The notes: generated by a model from the sequence alone, not told the origin. A DNA stretch of 13,866 nucleotides from Parapedobacter lycopersici_A (GCF_040395035.1 NZ_JBEBRB010000066.1:1-13866); one strand, 5' to 3'. Shown: positions 1-6,963, counted from the first letter of the stretch. A program made the numbers and translations.

Positions 1-826
1 ACGTATTGGGTTGCGGCTCGTCATAGGAAATGCCCGATTCGGCATCCATCAGGTACCGGCTGTAAAAGTACTCCCTGTTTTCCTTATCACTGATTTTGAT
101 AATGCCCTTGGCCATTTTCATGGCCTGCATCACGGATGCGTAGAGGCGCCCCCGGTCCTTCTCGGCAACCATCAGGCGGTCGACGACGGCTTCGATATCG
201 TGTATCTTATAGCGATCTGCCTGCATTTTCGGTGTAATATCCAATATTTCACCGTCAACACGCACTTTAACGTACCCTTGCTTGCGGATCTGTTCAAATA
301 ATTCGCGGTAATGCCCCTTCCGGCCTTTCACCAGCGGCGCAAGAATGTTTACCGCCTGCCCTTCGAACTGCTTGATGATGCGGTCAACTACCTGGTCTTC
401 CGACATGCGCTCCATTTTTTTTCCGGAGATATAGGAATATGCCTCTCCGGCACGCGCAAAAAGCAGCCGCAAAAAGTCGTATACCTCGGTGATGGTACCC
501 ACGGTAGAACGAGGGTTCTTACTGGTCGTGTTCTGTTCGATGGAAATCACCGGGCTAAGGCCTGCTATTTTGTCTACATCGGGACGCTCCATGCCGCCTA
601 AAAATTGCCGGCTGTAGGCGCTGAAGGTTTCCATATACCGGCGCTGCCCTTCGGCATAAATGGTGTCAAACGCCAGGGAAGACTTGCCGCTGCCGCTCAG
701 CCCCGTGATAACGACGAGCTCGTTGCGGGGAAAACTGACATCAATGTTTCTGAGATTGTGTACACGCGCACCGAATACCTCTACTTCGCTTTGCTCGCCC
801 AGGTCGGGCGTGGTTTGCTTTATCAT
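1..826 (-). CDS. uvrA: UvrA excinuclease ABC subunit A, N-terminal part (runs off left edge)
   Basis: UvrA is the ATP-dependent damage-recognition subunit of the UvrABC nucleotide excision repair complex in the cytoplasm. The reverse strand reads open from an ATG at 826-824 to the window edge, giving about 275 residues of a protein usually over 900 long. Visible are the first ABC ATPase Walker A, GLSGSGKSS at residues 42-50, then FDTIYAEGQRRYMETFSAYSR-type sequence and the SIEQNTTSKNPRSTVGT segment at about 95-111, followed by the start of the UvrB-binding and insertion region. The window ends before the zinc-finger cysteines. The start is fixed by an in-frame TAA directly upstream (829-827). 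A good promoter lies 32 bases upstream. It is divergent from the DUF2157-like gene. Identification is very secure; which paralogue (Bacteroidota can carry more than one UvrA) cannot be decided here. Confidence 0.96.
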   Translation of the reverse strand, partial: MIKQTTPDLGEQSEVEVFGARVHNLRNIDVSFPRNELVVITGLSGSGKSSLAFDTIYAEGQRRYMETFSAYSRQFLGGMERPDVDKIAGLSPVISIEQNTTSKNPRSTVGTITEVYDFLRLLFARAGEAYSYISGKKMERMSEDQVVDRIIKQFEGQAVNILAPLVKGRKGHYRELFEQIRKQGYVKVRVDGEILDITPKMQADRYKIHDIEAVVDRLMVAEKDRGRLYASVMQAMKMAKGIIKISDKENREYFYSRYLMDAESGISYDEPQPNT

Positions 827-858
827 TTAACCCTTCGTCAATAAATTAAGTGGTAAGG

Positions 859-889
859 CAAATTTAGCTAAAATTGCTTTCAAATACAA
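859..889 (-). promoter_or_regulatory. uvrA promoter, Bacteroidota type
   Basis: Reading the reverse strand, TTG (889-887) is followed after 20 bases by TAAATTTG (866-859), an exact match to the Bacteroidota -33/-7 pattern TTG-N19/20-TAnnTTTG. It lies 32 bases before the uvrA ATG, so the leader would be short. No LexA-like operator is evident beside it. Confidence 0.7.
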
Positions 890-1091
890 GCTAATGGACG
901 CACGACAAGCCGCGAAAAATGCTCCGAGATAAACCTCAACAAGTGCGCAGCAAAGCCCGCCCGCCATAGCCTCAGAAACGACGCGCACGATCGAAAAAAG
1001 CGGCAAAGACATACCGGAAGGCCGGTCTGCGGTGTTGTGCCCTTGCGCGAAAAGGTAGTATCGGCTGGAATTCAGGGATAAAAATTATCGT

Positions 1092-1099
1092 TACCTTCG
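1092..1099 (+). promoter_or_regulatory. Weak candidate -7 element for the DUF2157-like gene
   Basis: TACCTTCG differs by one base from TAnnTTTG and ends 19 bases before the ATG at 1119. No TTG is found at the expected -33 distance, so this is only a candidate. Confidence 0.3.
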
Positions 1100-1118
1100 T
1101 ACCGGGGAACTGCCGCCG

Positions 1119-2162
1119 ATGAAAAAACTGGACATCAGTAAACAGGAAAAAGAAACGCTGGATGCAGCCATTACGCATTGGCGGGAAGCGGGGTTGATCG
1201 ACGATCGGCAGGCCACCGAACTGGCCGAATCGTACGAAGTAAAAGGATTCGACTGGAAGCGGCTGGCGCAATACGCGTTCTGGATTGCACTGTCTTGTAC
1301 CGTACTGGCCTTTTTGTCGCTTTTTGTTGACGAAACGGTACTCCGGTGGATCCGTGGGCTCTACGATACACCCGATACGGTTATCTGTGTTTTCTGCTTT
1401 ACTCTTGCGGTATTCTTTTATTCCTGGGGATTCCGGCATAAAGCACGCCATCCCGACCGATCGTTTACTAATGAGGCCATCATGGCGCTCGGGGTGTTTG
1501 CTACCGCGGCGTTCATCGGTTACCTGGGCAAAATTATCGATCGTGGATCGGGTCATTTCTCCCTGTTGTTCCTGGCGTCGGTAATTATTTATGGCCTGCT
1601 GTCGATTAAGCTCGCTTCGCGGCTGATCTGGGTATTTACGCTCATCTGCTTCGGCGTCTGGTTTGCTACGGAAACGGCTTATCACAGCGATTGGGGTTTT
1701 CGGTTCTGGGGCATGAATTACCCCCTGAGGTTCACATTGTTTGGGGCATTGCTCACGGGATTTTCCCTGAGCTGGCAGAAACGCATCAAACCCCTGCAGC
1801 CTTTTCAGCCGCTCACTTATATTATCGGGCTTACCTACTTAATGGTGGCACTGTGGCTGCTGTCTATTTTTGGCAACTACAGCGATATGGACAAATGGAG
1901 CGCCGTACGGCAATGGCGCATTTTCTACTGGGGGTTGCTATCCACCGCCATCGCGCTGGGGCTCGCCTGGTATGGGTTAAAACGGAAAGATCACGTTGCC
2001 CGCGAGTTCGGGATCGTCTTTTTGGTCATCAACCTCTATACCCGTTTTTTCGAGTACCTCTGGGATAACATCAACCGGGCGGTGTTTTTCCTGATATTGG
2101 CCGCTTCTTTTTGGTTCATTGGCCGATGGGCCGAGCGGATCTGGCGAGGTAAAAACTCATAG
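1119..2162 (+). CDS. DUF2157-like polytopic membrane protein
   Basis: 347-residue integral inner-membrane protein of unknown function. The N-terminal 45 residues are soluble and helical (W21 REAGLID then QATEL), which is the pattern of the DUF2157 N-terminus. About nine or ten hydrophobic helices follow, roughly at 50-70, 86-103, 120-140, 146-165, 167-184, 201-218, 231-251, 266-285, 297-310 and 320-336. The last helix follows the RFFEYLWDNINRAVFFL segment and precedes a basic tail, as in DUF2157 proteins. The start at 1119 gives a natural MKKLD N-terminus. It is divergent from uvrA and convergent with the YceI gene. Its stop codon lies inside the hairpin that terminates the opposing transcript. 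Family assignment is from remembered sequence pattern; no biochemical role can be given. Confidence 0.75.
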   Translation: MKKLDISKQEKETLDAAITHWREAGLIDDRQATELAESYEVKGFDWKRLAQYAFWIALSCTVLAFLSLFVDETVLRWIRGLYDTPDTVICVFCFTLAVFFYSWGFRHKARHPDRSFTNEAIMALGVFATAAFIGYLGKIIDRGSGHFSLLFLASVIIYGLLSIKLASRLIWVFTLICFGVWFATETAYHSDWGFRFWGMNYPLRFTLFGALLTGFSLSWQKRIKPLQPFQPLTYIIGLTYLMVALWLLSIFGNYSDMDKWSAVRQWRIFYWGLLSTAIALGLAWYGLKRKDHVAREFGIVFLVINLYTRFFEYLWDNINRAVFFLILAASFWFIGRWAERIWRGKNS

Positions 2163-2194
2163 GCTGGCAGGTATCACGCCGCTCCGCCTATGAG
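2151..2194 (-). terminator. Intrinsic terminator for the YceI transcript, inside the 3' end of the opposing gene
   Basis: CTCATAGGC (2156-2164) and GCCTATGAG (2186-2194) form a perfect 9-bp stem with a 21-base loop that has an inner GGC/GCC pairing. On the reverse strand the stem is followed at once by TTTTT (2155-2151), as in a rho-independent terminator. It begins 33 bases after the YceI stop. The forward strand has no T-run after the stem, so termination of the membrane-protein gene there would be weaker. Confidence 0.65.
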
Positions 2195-2227
2195 ATCTGA
2201 ACTTGTATGCATCTCCGCAATGGATTA

Positions 2228-2758
2228 CTATTGCTTTACGAACTGCACGTTGGCATGGATTTTTACATCGTCACTGACAACGACTGCTCCAGCTTCGGTA
2301 ACGGCACTCCAGGTAAGACCGAAGGCTTTACGGCTTATTTTGCCGGTTACTTCGAATCCGGCCTTGAAGTTTCCGTAAGGATCGGTTACCGTACCTCCGA
2401 ATTCGACATTCAGTTTCACCGGCTGTGTAACGCCCCGGATGGTGAGATCGCCGTTTAATACAAACTCATCATCCGATTTTTTCTCCAGTGAGGTGGAGGT
2501 AAATGTAATGGCGGGGTGATTTCCGGCGTCAAAAAAATCTGCCGATTTCAAGTGTCCGTCGCGATCGGCCTGATTCGTGTCGATACTTGCTGTATCTGCC
2601 GAAAAAGCTACTTTTGCCTTACTGAAATCCAGGTCGTCGGCCGTTTCTACGGTGCCGTCAAATGAGCGGAAATACCCGGTTACGGTAGTAATAACCAAGT
2701 GTTTTACTTTAAAACTCACTTCGGAGTGCGTGGGGTCTAATTTCCAAATAGTTGCCAT
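2228..2758 (-). CDS. YceI-family protein (cytoplasmic form)
   Basis: 176 residues, a complete YceI-like domain: a lipocalin-like beta barrel that in characterised members binds isoprenoid or other lipophilic molecules. Visible family signatures are DPTHSEVSFKVKHL at 8-21, VTGYF at 26-30, RDGHLKSADFFD at 66-77, LNGDLTIRGVT at 101-111 and ISRKAFGL at 141-148. Many YceI proteins are exported, but this one starts directly with MATIWKLDPTHS and has no signal peptide, so it should be cytoplasmic. It has its own promoter with a palindrome beside it and a terminator after it. It lies downstream of the OsmC gene in the same orientation, 121 bases away, so read-through from metZ-osmC is possible. Ligand and physiological role are unknown. 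Confidence 0.9.
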   Translation of the reverse strand: MATIWKLDPTHSEVSFKVKHLVITTVTGYFRSFDGTVETADDLDFSKAKVAFSADTASIDTNQADRDGHLKSADFFDAGNHPAITFTSTSLEKKSDDEFVLNGDLTIRGVTQPVKLNVEFGGTVTDPYGNFKAGFEVTGKISRKAFGLTWSAVTEAGAVVVSDDVKIHANVQFVKQ

Positions 2759-2782
2759 GGTTTTGTTTTTTTGTTAATGATA

Positions 2783-2790
2783 CAAAAGTA
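2783..2790 (-). promoter_or_regulatory. -7 element of the YceI promoter
   Basis: The reverse strand reads TACTTTTG, an exact TAnnTTTG match, 24 bases before the YceI ATG. The -33 position holds no clean TTG. Instead a perfect 12-bp palindrome (2800-2811) sits in the spacer and -33 area, which suggests the promoter may need or be blocked by a regulator. Confidence 0.55.
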
Positions 2791-2799
2791 GCGGTCCAA

Positions 2800-2811
2800 G
2801 TGCAGCTGCAC
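2800..2811. repeat. 12-bp perfect palindrome GTGCAGCTGCAC in the YceI promoter
   Basis: GTGCAGCTGCAC equals its own reverse complement. CAA (2797-2799) and TTG (2813-2815) flank it nearly symmetrically. It starts 10 bases upstream of the -7 element, where a dimeric regulator could bind. No regulator gene is adjacent, and the binding protein is unknown. Confidence 0.5.
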
Positions 2812-2879
2812 ATTGAACTAAGTTAAGAATTGAAAATAGCAGACTTCAGCCAACATAACACCGGCTGGCAGGCATTTGT

Positions 2880-3296
2880 TTAGTTTATTTGCACCGAATA
2901 GGTAATATCGACCCCGCCGGCGGCAAGCATATCATGAACCGAGCAATATTTCTTTACTGCAAGTTCTGCCGCTTTCGCTGCCTTGTCGGGATCAATCGGG
3001 CCCGACAGGTTAAAGGAAATGTGGATGGCCGTAAATATGTGGGGAATTTCCTCGCGGCGCTTGCCTTCTACGGCTATTTGAAGGTCGTCCAGCTGCTGAC
3101 GCTGTTTCTTCAGGATACTGACAAAGTCCAGTGCGCTGCACGAACCCAACGCCATCAGTACCAACTCCATCGGTCGCGCACCAAGTCCTTCTCCACCGAT
3201 TTCCGGTGATCCATCAATGTGTATTTTTACGTCTGCTGTTTCACTGTTGCCGACAAAATGTACGGCATCATTCGCCCGTTGCAATGCAATTTTCAT
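2880..3296 (-). CDS. OsmC/Ohr-family protein (YhfA-like)
   Basis: 138 residues, the normal length for an OsmC-fold protein. The two family cysteines are present: C53 in LGSCSALDF, at the start of the central helix, and C118 in KKYCSVHDML. The preceding GLGARPMELVLMALG segment (37-51) supplies the conserved Arg-Pro-x-Glu (R41, P42, E44). Characterised relatives are thiol-dependent peroxidases reducing organic hydroperoxides, but the YhfA-like subgroup, which this resembles most, is less well defined, so substrate is uncertain. Its start lies 41 bases after the metZ stop with no terminator or clear promoter between, so it is probably transcribed with metZ. It contains no signal peptide and should be cytoplasmic. 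Confidence 0.9.
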   Translation of the reverse strand: MKIALQRANDAVHFVGNSETADVKIHIDGSPEIGGEGLGARPMELVLMALGSCSALDFVSILKKQRQQLDDLQIAVEGKRREEIPHIFTAIHISFNLSGPIDPDKAAKAAELAVKKYCSVHDMLAAGGVDITYSVQIN

Positions 3297-3337
3297 ATCG
3301 CTTGTTTAAGTAAGTAAAAAAACGTTGACCTTTCTGT

Positions 3338-4504
3338 TTAACTGTTTGCCAGTGCCTGTTCGATATCAGCAATAATATCTGCTGAATCCTCCAGTCCTAC
3401 AGACACCCGGATGCTTCCTGGCTTAATTCCCAACTGTATCCGTTCTGCCTCCGACAACTTGGAGTGCGTGGTAGATGCTGGATGGGTGGCAATGGTACGG
3501 GAATCTCCCAGGTTAGACGTAAAAAGGATGACGTTCAGCGCATCCAAAAAACGTTTTGCGCGCTCGAATCCGCCGCTAACAACAAAAGTGACGATGCCGC
3601 CGCCGGCTTTCATCTGCCGACGGGCCAGTTCATATTGCGGGTGCGACGGCAAAAAGGGATACCGCACTTCTTCCACCTCGGGATGTGCCTCAAGTGCCTG
3701 GGCAACCTGGAGGGCATTGCTGCAATGACGATCCATGCGTACGCCAAGGGTCTCTATGCTTTTGGAAATAACCCAGGCATTAAATGGCGATAATGCCGGC
3801 CCGGTGTTCCGGATAAAAAACATAAGCTCATCAATCAGCTCTTTCTTACCTACCACGATCCCGCCCAATACGCGGCCCTGCCCGTCCATGTATTTAGTCG
3901 CCGAATGGCTTACGAGATCAAATCCGTAGGGTATAGGCTTTTGCAGGTAGGGAGTCGCGAAACAATTATCTACATTGAGGATAATATGCGGGTATTTTTC
4001 CTTGAATTTACCCAGCCATTCCAGATCGACGAGTTCCAGTCCCGGATTGGAGGGCGTTTCCAGAAAAATCATCCGGGTATTGGGCTGGATTGCCTTCTCC
4101 CAATCTTCGGGTTTTCCGGCATCAACATAGGTAGTGGTAATGCCCCAGCGGGGAAATAATTTGGTGAACAACTGATGGGTAGAGCCAAATACGGCCCGGC
4201 AGGCCACAATATGGTCGCCGCTCTTCAGCAACGCGGCGAAAGAGGCGAATACTGCCGCCATACCCGACGCAAACGCCAGCCCGGCTTCGGCTCCTTCCAT
4301 ATTGCACACCTTGTTGATTAATTCGGTAGTGTTGGGGTTGGAGTACCGGGAATAAACGTTTCCGGATTCTTCTTCGGCGAATATGGCGCGGCCCTGCTCG
4401 GCGTTATCAAATATAAAGCTGGAGGTAAGATATAAAGGAACGGAATGTTCACGATATTGAGAACGATCGGCCTGTTCTCGAATGGCTTTCGTTTGTTCGT
4501 TCAT
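3338..4504 (-). CDS. metZ: O-succinylhomoserine sulfhydrylase (Cys/Met metabolism PLP enzyme)
   Basis: 388-residue fold-type I PLP enzyme of the trans-sulfuration family. Seen in the sequence: YSRYSNPN at 51-58 (phosphate and PLP contacts from the neighbouring subunit), ASGMAA at 79-84, VDNCFATP at 178-185, and the PLP lysine K204 in HSATKYMDGQGRVLGG. The DGQGR stretch after the lysine and the GPALSPFNAW motif are typical of MetZ, which makes homocysteine from O-succinylhomoserine and sulfide, rather than of MetB or MetC. An O-acetylhomoserine preference or cystathionine gamma-synthase activity cannot be excluded from sequence. It has its own strong promoter 18 bases upstream and leads into osmC. 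No SAM riboswitch fits into so short a leader. Confidence 0.9.
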   Translation of the reverse strand: MNEQTKAIREQADRSQYREHSVPLYLTSSFIFDNAEQGRAIFAEEESGNVYSRYSNPNTTELINKVCNMEGAEAGLAFASGMAAVFASFAALLKSGDHIVACRAVFGSTHQLFTKLFPRWGITTTYVDAGKPEDWEKAIQPNTRMIFLETPSNPGLELVDLEWLGKFKEKYPHIILNVDNCFATPYLQKPIPYGFDLVSHSATKYMDGQGRVLGGIVVGKKELIDELMFFIRNTGPALSPFNAWVISKSIETLGVRMDRHCSNALQVAQALEAHPEVEEVRYPFLPSHPQYELARRQMKAGGGIVTFVVSGGFERAKRFLDALNVILFTSNLGDSRTIATHPASTTHSKLSEAERIQLGIKPGSIRVSVGLEDSADIIADIEQALANS

Positions 4505-4522
4505 TGTCGAATTTCAGTGACG

Positions 4523-4553
4523 CAAACTTAACCATTGTTAAAAAAAAATGCAA
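4523..4553 (-). promoter_or_regulatory. metZ promoter, Bacteroidota type
   Basis: On the reverse strand TTG (4553-4551) is followed after exactly 20 bases by TAAGTTTG (4530-4523). The spacer contains a run of nine Ts. The element ends 18 bases before the metZ ATG. Confidence 0.75.
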
Positions 4554-4565
4554 ATCCGCGGGATT
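4540..4565 (-). terminator. Weak candidate terminator of the S41 peptidase gene, overlapping the metZ promoter
   Basis: The reverse strand shows a short hairpin (AATCC-CGC-GGATT, 4565-4553), then TGCA and nine Ts (4548-4540). The stem is only 5 bp and the T-run does not follow directly, so function is doubtful. A second GC-rich stem (GCCGG/CCGGC, 4583-4568) lies just upstream. The T-run lies in the spacer of the metZ promoter. Confidence 0.3.
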
Positions 4566-4596
4566 GTGCCGGCGGGGTCCGGCGATCAAGCAGCCA

Positions 4597-6207
4597 TCAC
4601 TCCCCTGACAGTGCGTTTATGGCAATAGCCAGCGTTTCATCCGATCGGTTCCGCACTCGGAAAAAGGCCTCGCTTCCGAAATAGAAACGACCCAAAAGCG
4701 CCTCCATATCCGTACATATCCGCGGCTTTACCGTACGTGCCTCATGAGCGGAATAGGTAATTCCCCGAGTTTTGACGTAGGTCAAAAAATCATTATATGC
4801 CCAATCGGGCAGGTTATACTTTTCCAGGAAATTTTCTACCGAATAAGCCGGCACGGATTTGGCGAGATAGCCATAGACATATTCCTCGATGAGGTTGCCC
4901 CGTCGGATCCGCTTGTACCAGGCGCTGGTATCCAGCCCGTTGACAGGCGTCCATACGTCGGGCGCTATTCCACCACCGGTTAGTACCGGCCGGTTGGCCC
5001 GTTGGGGATGGCGGCTCTGGGGTTCTTGCCAGCCCGACGGCTGCGATTGTTCTGTCCCTGCAACGGTGGCCGTTTCGGGTGCGGACGATTTAAAAATCGA
5101 ATGATTTTTAGGGTATGTTTTCTGGATACATCTTCCCGAAGGTGTGTAATACCGGGCGACAGTCAGGTTAAGTGCCGAGCCATCGCCAAAACCAAACTGC
5201 TCCTGTACCAGTCCCTTGCCAAATGACCGGCGCCCGACAATAATGCCCCGCTCCAGGTCCTGCACGGCCCCCGCAACGATTTCGCTGGCGGAAGCCGACT
5301 GCTCGTCAATGAGTACGGCCAGGGCACCCGTACCGAATAGGCCATCGGCGGTGGAATAATAGTCTGTACGTGCCTCATGGGCCCCCTCGGTGTAGACAAG
5401 AAGCTCCTTGTCGTTAAAAAACTGGCTGGCCAGTGCGGTTGCTGCATCAAAATAGCCACCGCCATTTTCGCGGAGGTCCACAACTAGCCGCTTTGCTCCG
5501 GCTTTTTTCAACTGTGTCAGGGCCTGTGTAAAATCGTCGGCCGTTTTGGCTCCGAAGCGGCTGATCTTAATATAGGCCGTTGTGCTATCAATGATATATG
5601 CTGCATCGACGCTGCTTATCTCTACCCGTTTGCGGGTGATGGTAATCGGCTTCGGCAGGGCTTGGCCGTTACGGCTGATCGACATCGTTACCGGCGTTCC
5701 CAGGCGGCCCCGTATTTTTTCATCAATTGCTTTCTCTGTGATGTTAACACCTGCGATGGTATCGCCGTTAATGGCAATCAGTCGATCCCCAACCCGTAAG
5801 CCGGCCTGCTCCGCCGGGCCATCGGCAATCAGTCCTACGGTAATGAGCGTGTCGTTTACCTTGTAATATTCGATACCTATTCCTTCAAAGCTCCCCTCAA
5901 GGGCCTGCCGTTGCCTGAGGGCAGCCTGCGGATACAGGTATTCGGAATAGGGGTCCAGCTGGGCCACGATCTCCCCGATGGCCAGGTCCTGCAGGCGGCT
6001 AACCTCTACACTGTCCACATAATTTGATTCGATCAGGTCAATCATCCGCTGTACCTTGCCCGTATGGCCCAGACCCAGCGGCAATAGGGTACTTGTGCCG
6101 GATTGGCGGTTGTCATCGGCATAGTTCTGCCCGAGCAATAAGCCAAGTAACAGTACCGCCCCATAGGTGGCGGCAACAAATAAGTTTCTTTTAGTATCTT
6201 TTTGCAT
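4597..6207 (-). CDS. S41-family carboxy-terminal processing peptidase (CtpA/Prc type)
   Basis: 536-residue envelope serine protease. An uncleaved-looking N-terminal hydrophobic segment (about 9-26) should anchor or export it to the periplasm. Then come a helical S41 N-terminal region (about 50-100, QLDPYSEYL), a PDZ domain (about 105-180, with GLRVGDRLIAINGD at 136-149) and the S41 catalytic domain (about 195-420). The catalytic serine is S306 in SASASE and the general base K331 in SFGKGLVQ. Their 25-residue spacing equals that in E. coli Prc and B. subtilis CtpB, and Q335 completes the usual Ser-Lys-Gln set. GGGIAPD (411-417) is the normal late motif. Residues about 372-408 form a low-complexity Ser/Pro/Gln-rich insert. 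Characterised relatives trim or degrade envelope proteins from the C-terminus; this substrate is unknown. Confidence 0.93.
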   Translation of the reverse strand: MQKDTKRNLFVAATYGAVLLLGLLLGQNYADDNRQSGTSTLLPLGLGHTGKVQRMIDLIESNYVDSVEVSRLQDLAIGEIVAQLDPYSEYLYPQAALRQRQALEGSFEGIGIEYYKVNDTLITVGLIADGPAEQAGLRVGDRLIAINGDTIAGVNITEKAIDEKIRGRLGTPVTMSISRNGQALPKPITITRKRVEISSVDAAYIIDSTTAYIKISRFGAKTADDFTQALTQLKKAGAKRLVVDLRENGGGYFDAATALASQFFNDKELLVYTEGAHEARTDYYSTADGLFGTGALAVLIDEQSASASEIVAGAVQDLERGIIVGRRSFGKGLVQEQFGFGDGSALNLTVARYYTPSGRCIQKTYPKNHSIFKSSAPETATVAGTEQSQPSGWQEPQSRHPQRANRPVLTGGGIAPDVWTPVNGLDTSAWYKRIRRGNLIEEYVYGYLAKSVPAYSVENFLEKYNLPDWAYNDFLTYVKTRGITYSAHEARTVKPRICTDMEALLGRFYFGSEAFFRVRNRSDETLAIAINALSGE

Positions 6208-6222
6208 TGCAGATTACACATG

Positions 6223-6230
6223 CTAAATTA
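6223..6230 (-). promoter_or_regulatory. Weak candidate -7 element for the S41 peptidase gene
   Basis: The reverse strand reads TAATTTAG, one base off TAnnTTTG, 15 bases before the ATG at 6207, with TTT 20 bases upstream (6253-6251). An AT-only palindrome (6238-6249) lies in the spacer. Confidence 0.3.
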
Positions 6231-6287
6231 CAGAGATTATTATATAATATAAACGCAACCGCGATTTATAAAGCGACATTTTTTCGC

Positions 6288-6295
6288 CATTTTTG
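6288..6295 (+). promoter_or_regulatory. Weak candidate -7 element for the conserved hypothetical at 6312
   Basis: CATTTTTG is one base off TAnnTTTG and ends 16 bases before the ATG at 6312. No TTG is found at the -33 distance. Its position supports starting the gene at 6312 rather than at the upstream TTG. Confidence 0.3.
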
Positions 6296-6311
6296 TAAAA
6301 AGGCAACGCGC

Positions 6312-6878
6312 ATGCACGAAATAGAACCATACTACCGCTGGAGAGACGATTATATCGCTGCCGAAGACGAGTTGTCCCCCTTTTATGGCACGGAATACAG
6401 CGAATTCGAGTTCGACAAGCAGATATATAACTTCCTGCTCCATCCCCAGTGGGATAGTTTTGGGTCGAACACCCTGTACCTGAAAGTCCTGTTTGCCGAT
6501 TACAGCCGTAACTATGCCATTATCGAATTTATTGGCGAGTGGAACGATGCTATTTACAACGATATAATGCTACTTAAACGCGAAGTCATCGATATCATGG
6601 TAGACGCTGGGATCACTAAGTTTATCATTATTGGAGAGAATGTCCTCAATTTCCACGCGTCAGACGACTGTTATTACGAGGAATGGTTTCAGGAAATTGA
6701 CGACGGCTGGATTGCCGGAATTAACTTCCGACAGCATGTTATTGATGAGTTTAAAGCAAATAACATCGATTATTATATCAATTTCGATGGCGATCTTAAC
6801 GATTTTAATTGGCGTAACCTAAAGCCGCTGCAGGTGTTCAAAGCGGTGGAGGCGCCGCTTTCGAGACGACTTAATTAA
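6312..6878 (+). CDS. Conserved hypothetical protein, acidic and aromatic-rich
   Basis: 188 residues from the ATG at 6312 (MHEIEPYYRW). The frame is open back to a TTG at 6207, but that would overlap the start of the divergent S41 gene and lie upstream of the candidate promoter, so the ATG is preferred. There is no signal peptide or membrane segment. The protein is rich in Asp, Glu, Tyr, Trp and Phe, with a mixed alpha/beta look: strands at about 61-70 (LYLKVLFADY) and 103-110 (KFIIIGENV), and a helix at about 85-98. I recognise the overall sequence as resembling unannotated proteins of Chitinophagaceae (HPQWD, FADY and SSDD-like motifs), but no domain name or function can be given. It is followed 85 bases later by the DUF4833 gene with its own promoter. 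Confidence 0.8.
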   Translation: MHEIEPYYRWRDDYIAAEDELSPFYGTEYSEFEFDKQIYNFLLHPQWDSFGSNTLYLKVLFADYSRNYAIIEFIGEWNDAIYNDIMLLKREVIDIMVDAGITKFIIIGENVLNFHASDDCYYEEWFQEIDDGWIAGINFRQHVIDEFKANNIDYYINFDGDLNDFNWRNLKPLQVFKAVEAPLSRRLN

Positions 6879-6937
6879 GCGGATAGGAGCTTTGCCATCG
6901 GCCGGTAAGCCGGCAGTAAAACCGGCGGATTATTTGC

Positions 6938-6945
6938 TATCTTTG
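6938..6945 (+). promoter_or_regulatory. -7 element upstream of the DUF4833 gene
   Basis: TATCTTTG matches TAnnTTTG exactly, 18 bases before the ATG at 6964. No TTG is found at the -33 distance. It excludes the upstream in-frame ATG at 6892 as the start for a transcript made here. Confidence 0.55.
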
Positions 6946-6950
6946 AAGAA

Positions 6951-6956
6951 AAGGAG
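6951..6956 (+). promoter_or_regulatory. Shine-Dalgarno sequence AAGGAG of the DUF4833 gene
   Basis: AAGGAG lies 7 bases before the ATG at 6964, the ideal spacing. It decides the start, and it is unusual here because the neighbouring genes lack any clear Shine-Dalgarno sequence. Confidence 0.65.
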
Positions 6957-6963
6957 TGTACTT

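Larger units (their letters stand above)
827..1118. other. Divergent intergenic region between uvrA and the DUF2157-like gene
   Basis: These 292 bases hold the uvrA promoter near the left end and a weak TACCTTCG element (1092-1099) near the right end. A 61-codon reverse-strand open frame (1012-827) ends against the uvrA start, but it has no recognisable domain and overlaps the uvrA promoter. I see no RNA gene, repeat or strong hairpin. Confidence 0.5.

Noticed and set aside
827..1012. Reverse-strand 61-codon open frame directly upstream of uvrA
   Set aside because: It overlaps the uvrA promoter, has no recognisable domain, and its Ala/Leu-rich composition looks like chance translation.
972..1685. 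Long (237-codon) reverse-strand open frame
   Set aside because: It lies antisense to the DUF2157-like gene; its Arg/Gln/Pro-rich product lacks protein-like domains, whereas the forward frame gives a regular membrane protein.
4505..4600. SAM-responsive riboswitch before metZ
   Set aside because: The promoter is only 18 bases from the start codon, leaving no room for an aptamer.
6207..6311. TTG-initiated N-terminal extension of the conserved hypothetical
   Set aside because: It would overlap the divergent S41 start codon and lie upstream of the candidate promoter; the ATG at 6312 gives a natural start.
6890..6930. Repeated CCGG/GCCGGC motifs as a terminator after the conserved hypothetical
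   Set aside because: Stems of about 5 bp with no T-run after them; not convincing.
6892..6963. Upstream in-frame ATG of the DUF4833 gene
   Set aside because: It lies before the -7 element at 6938, and the Shine-Dalgarno sequence points to 6964.
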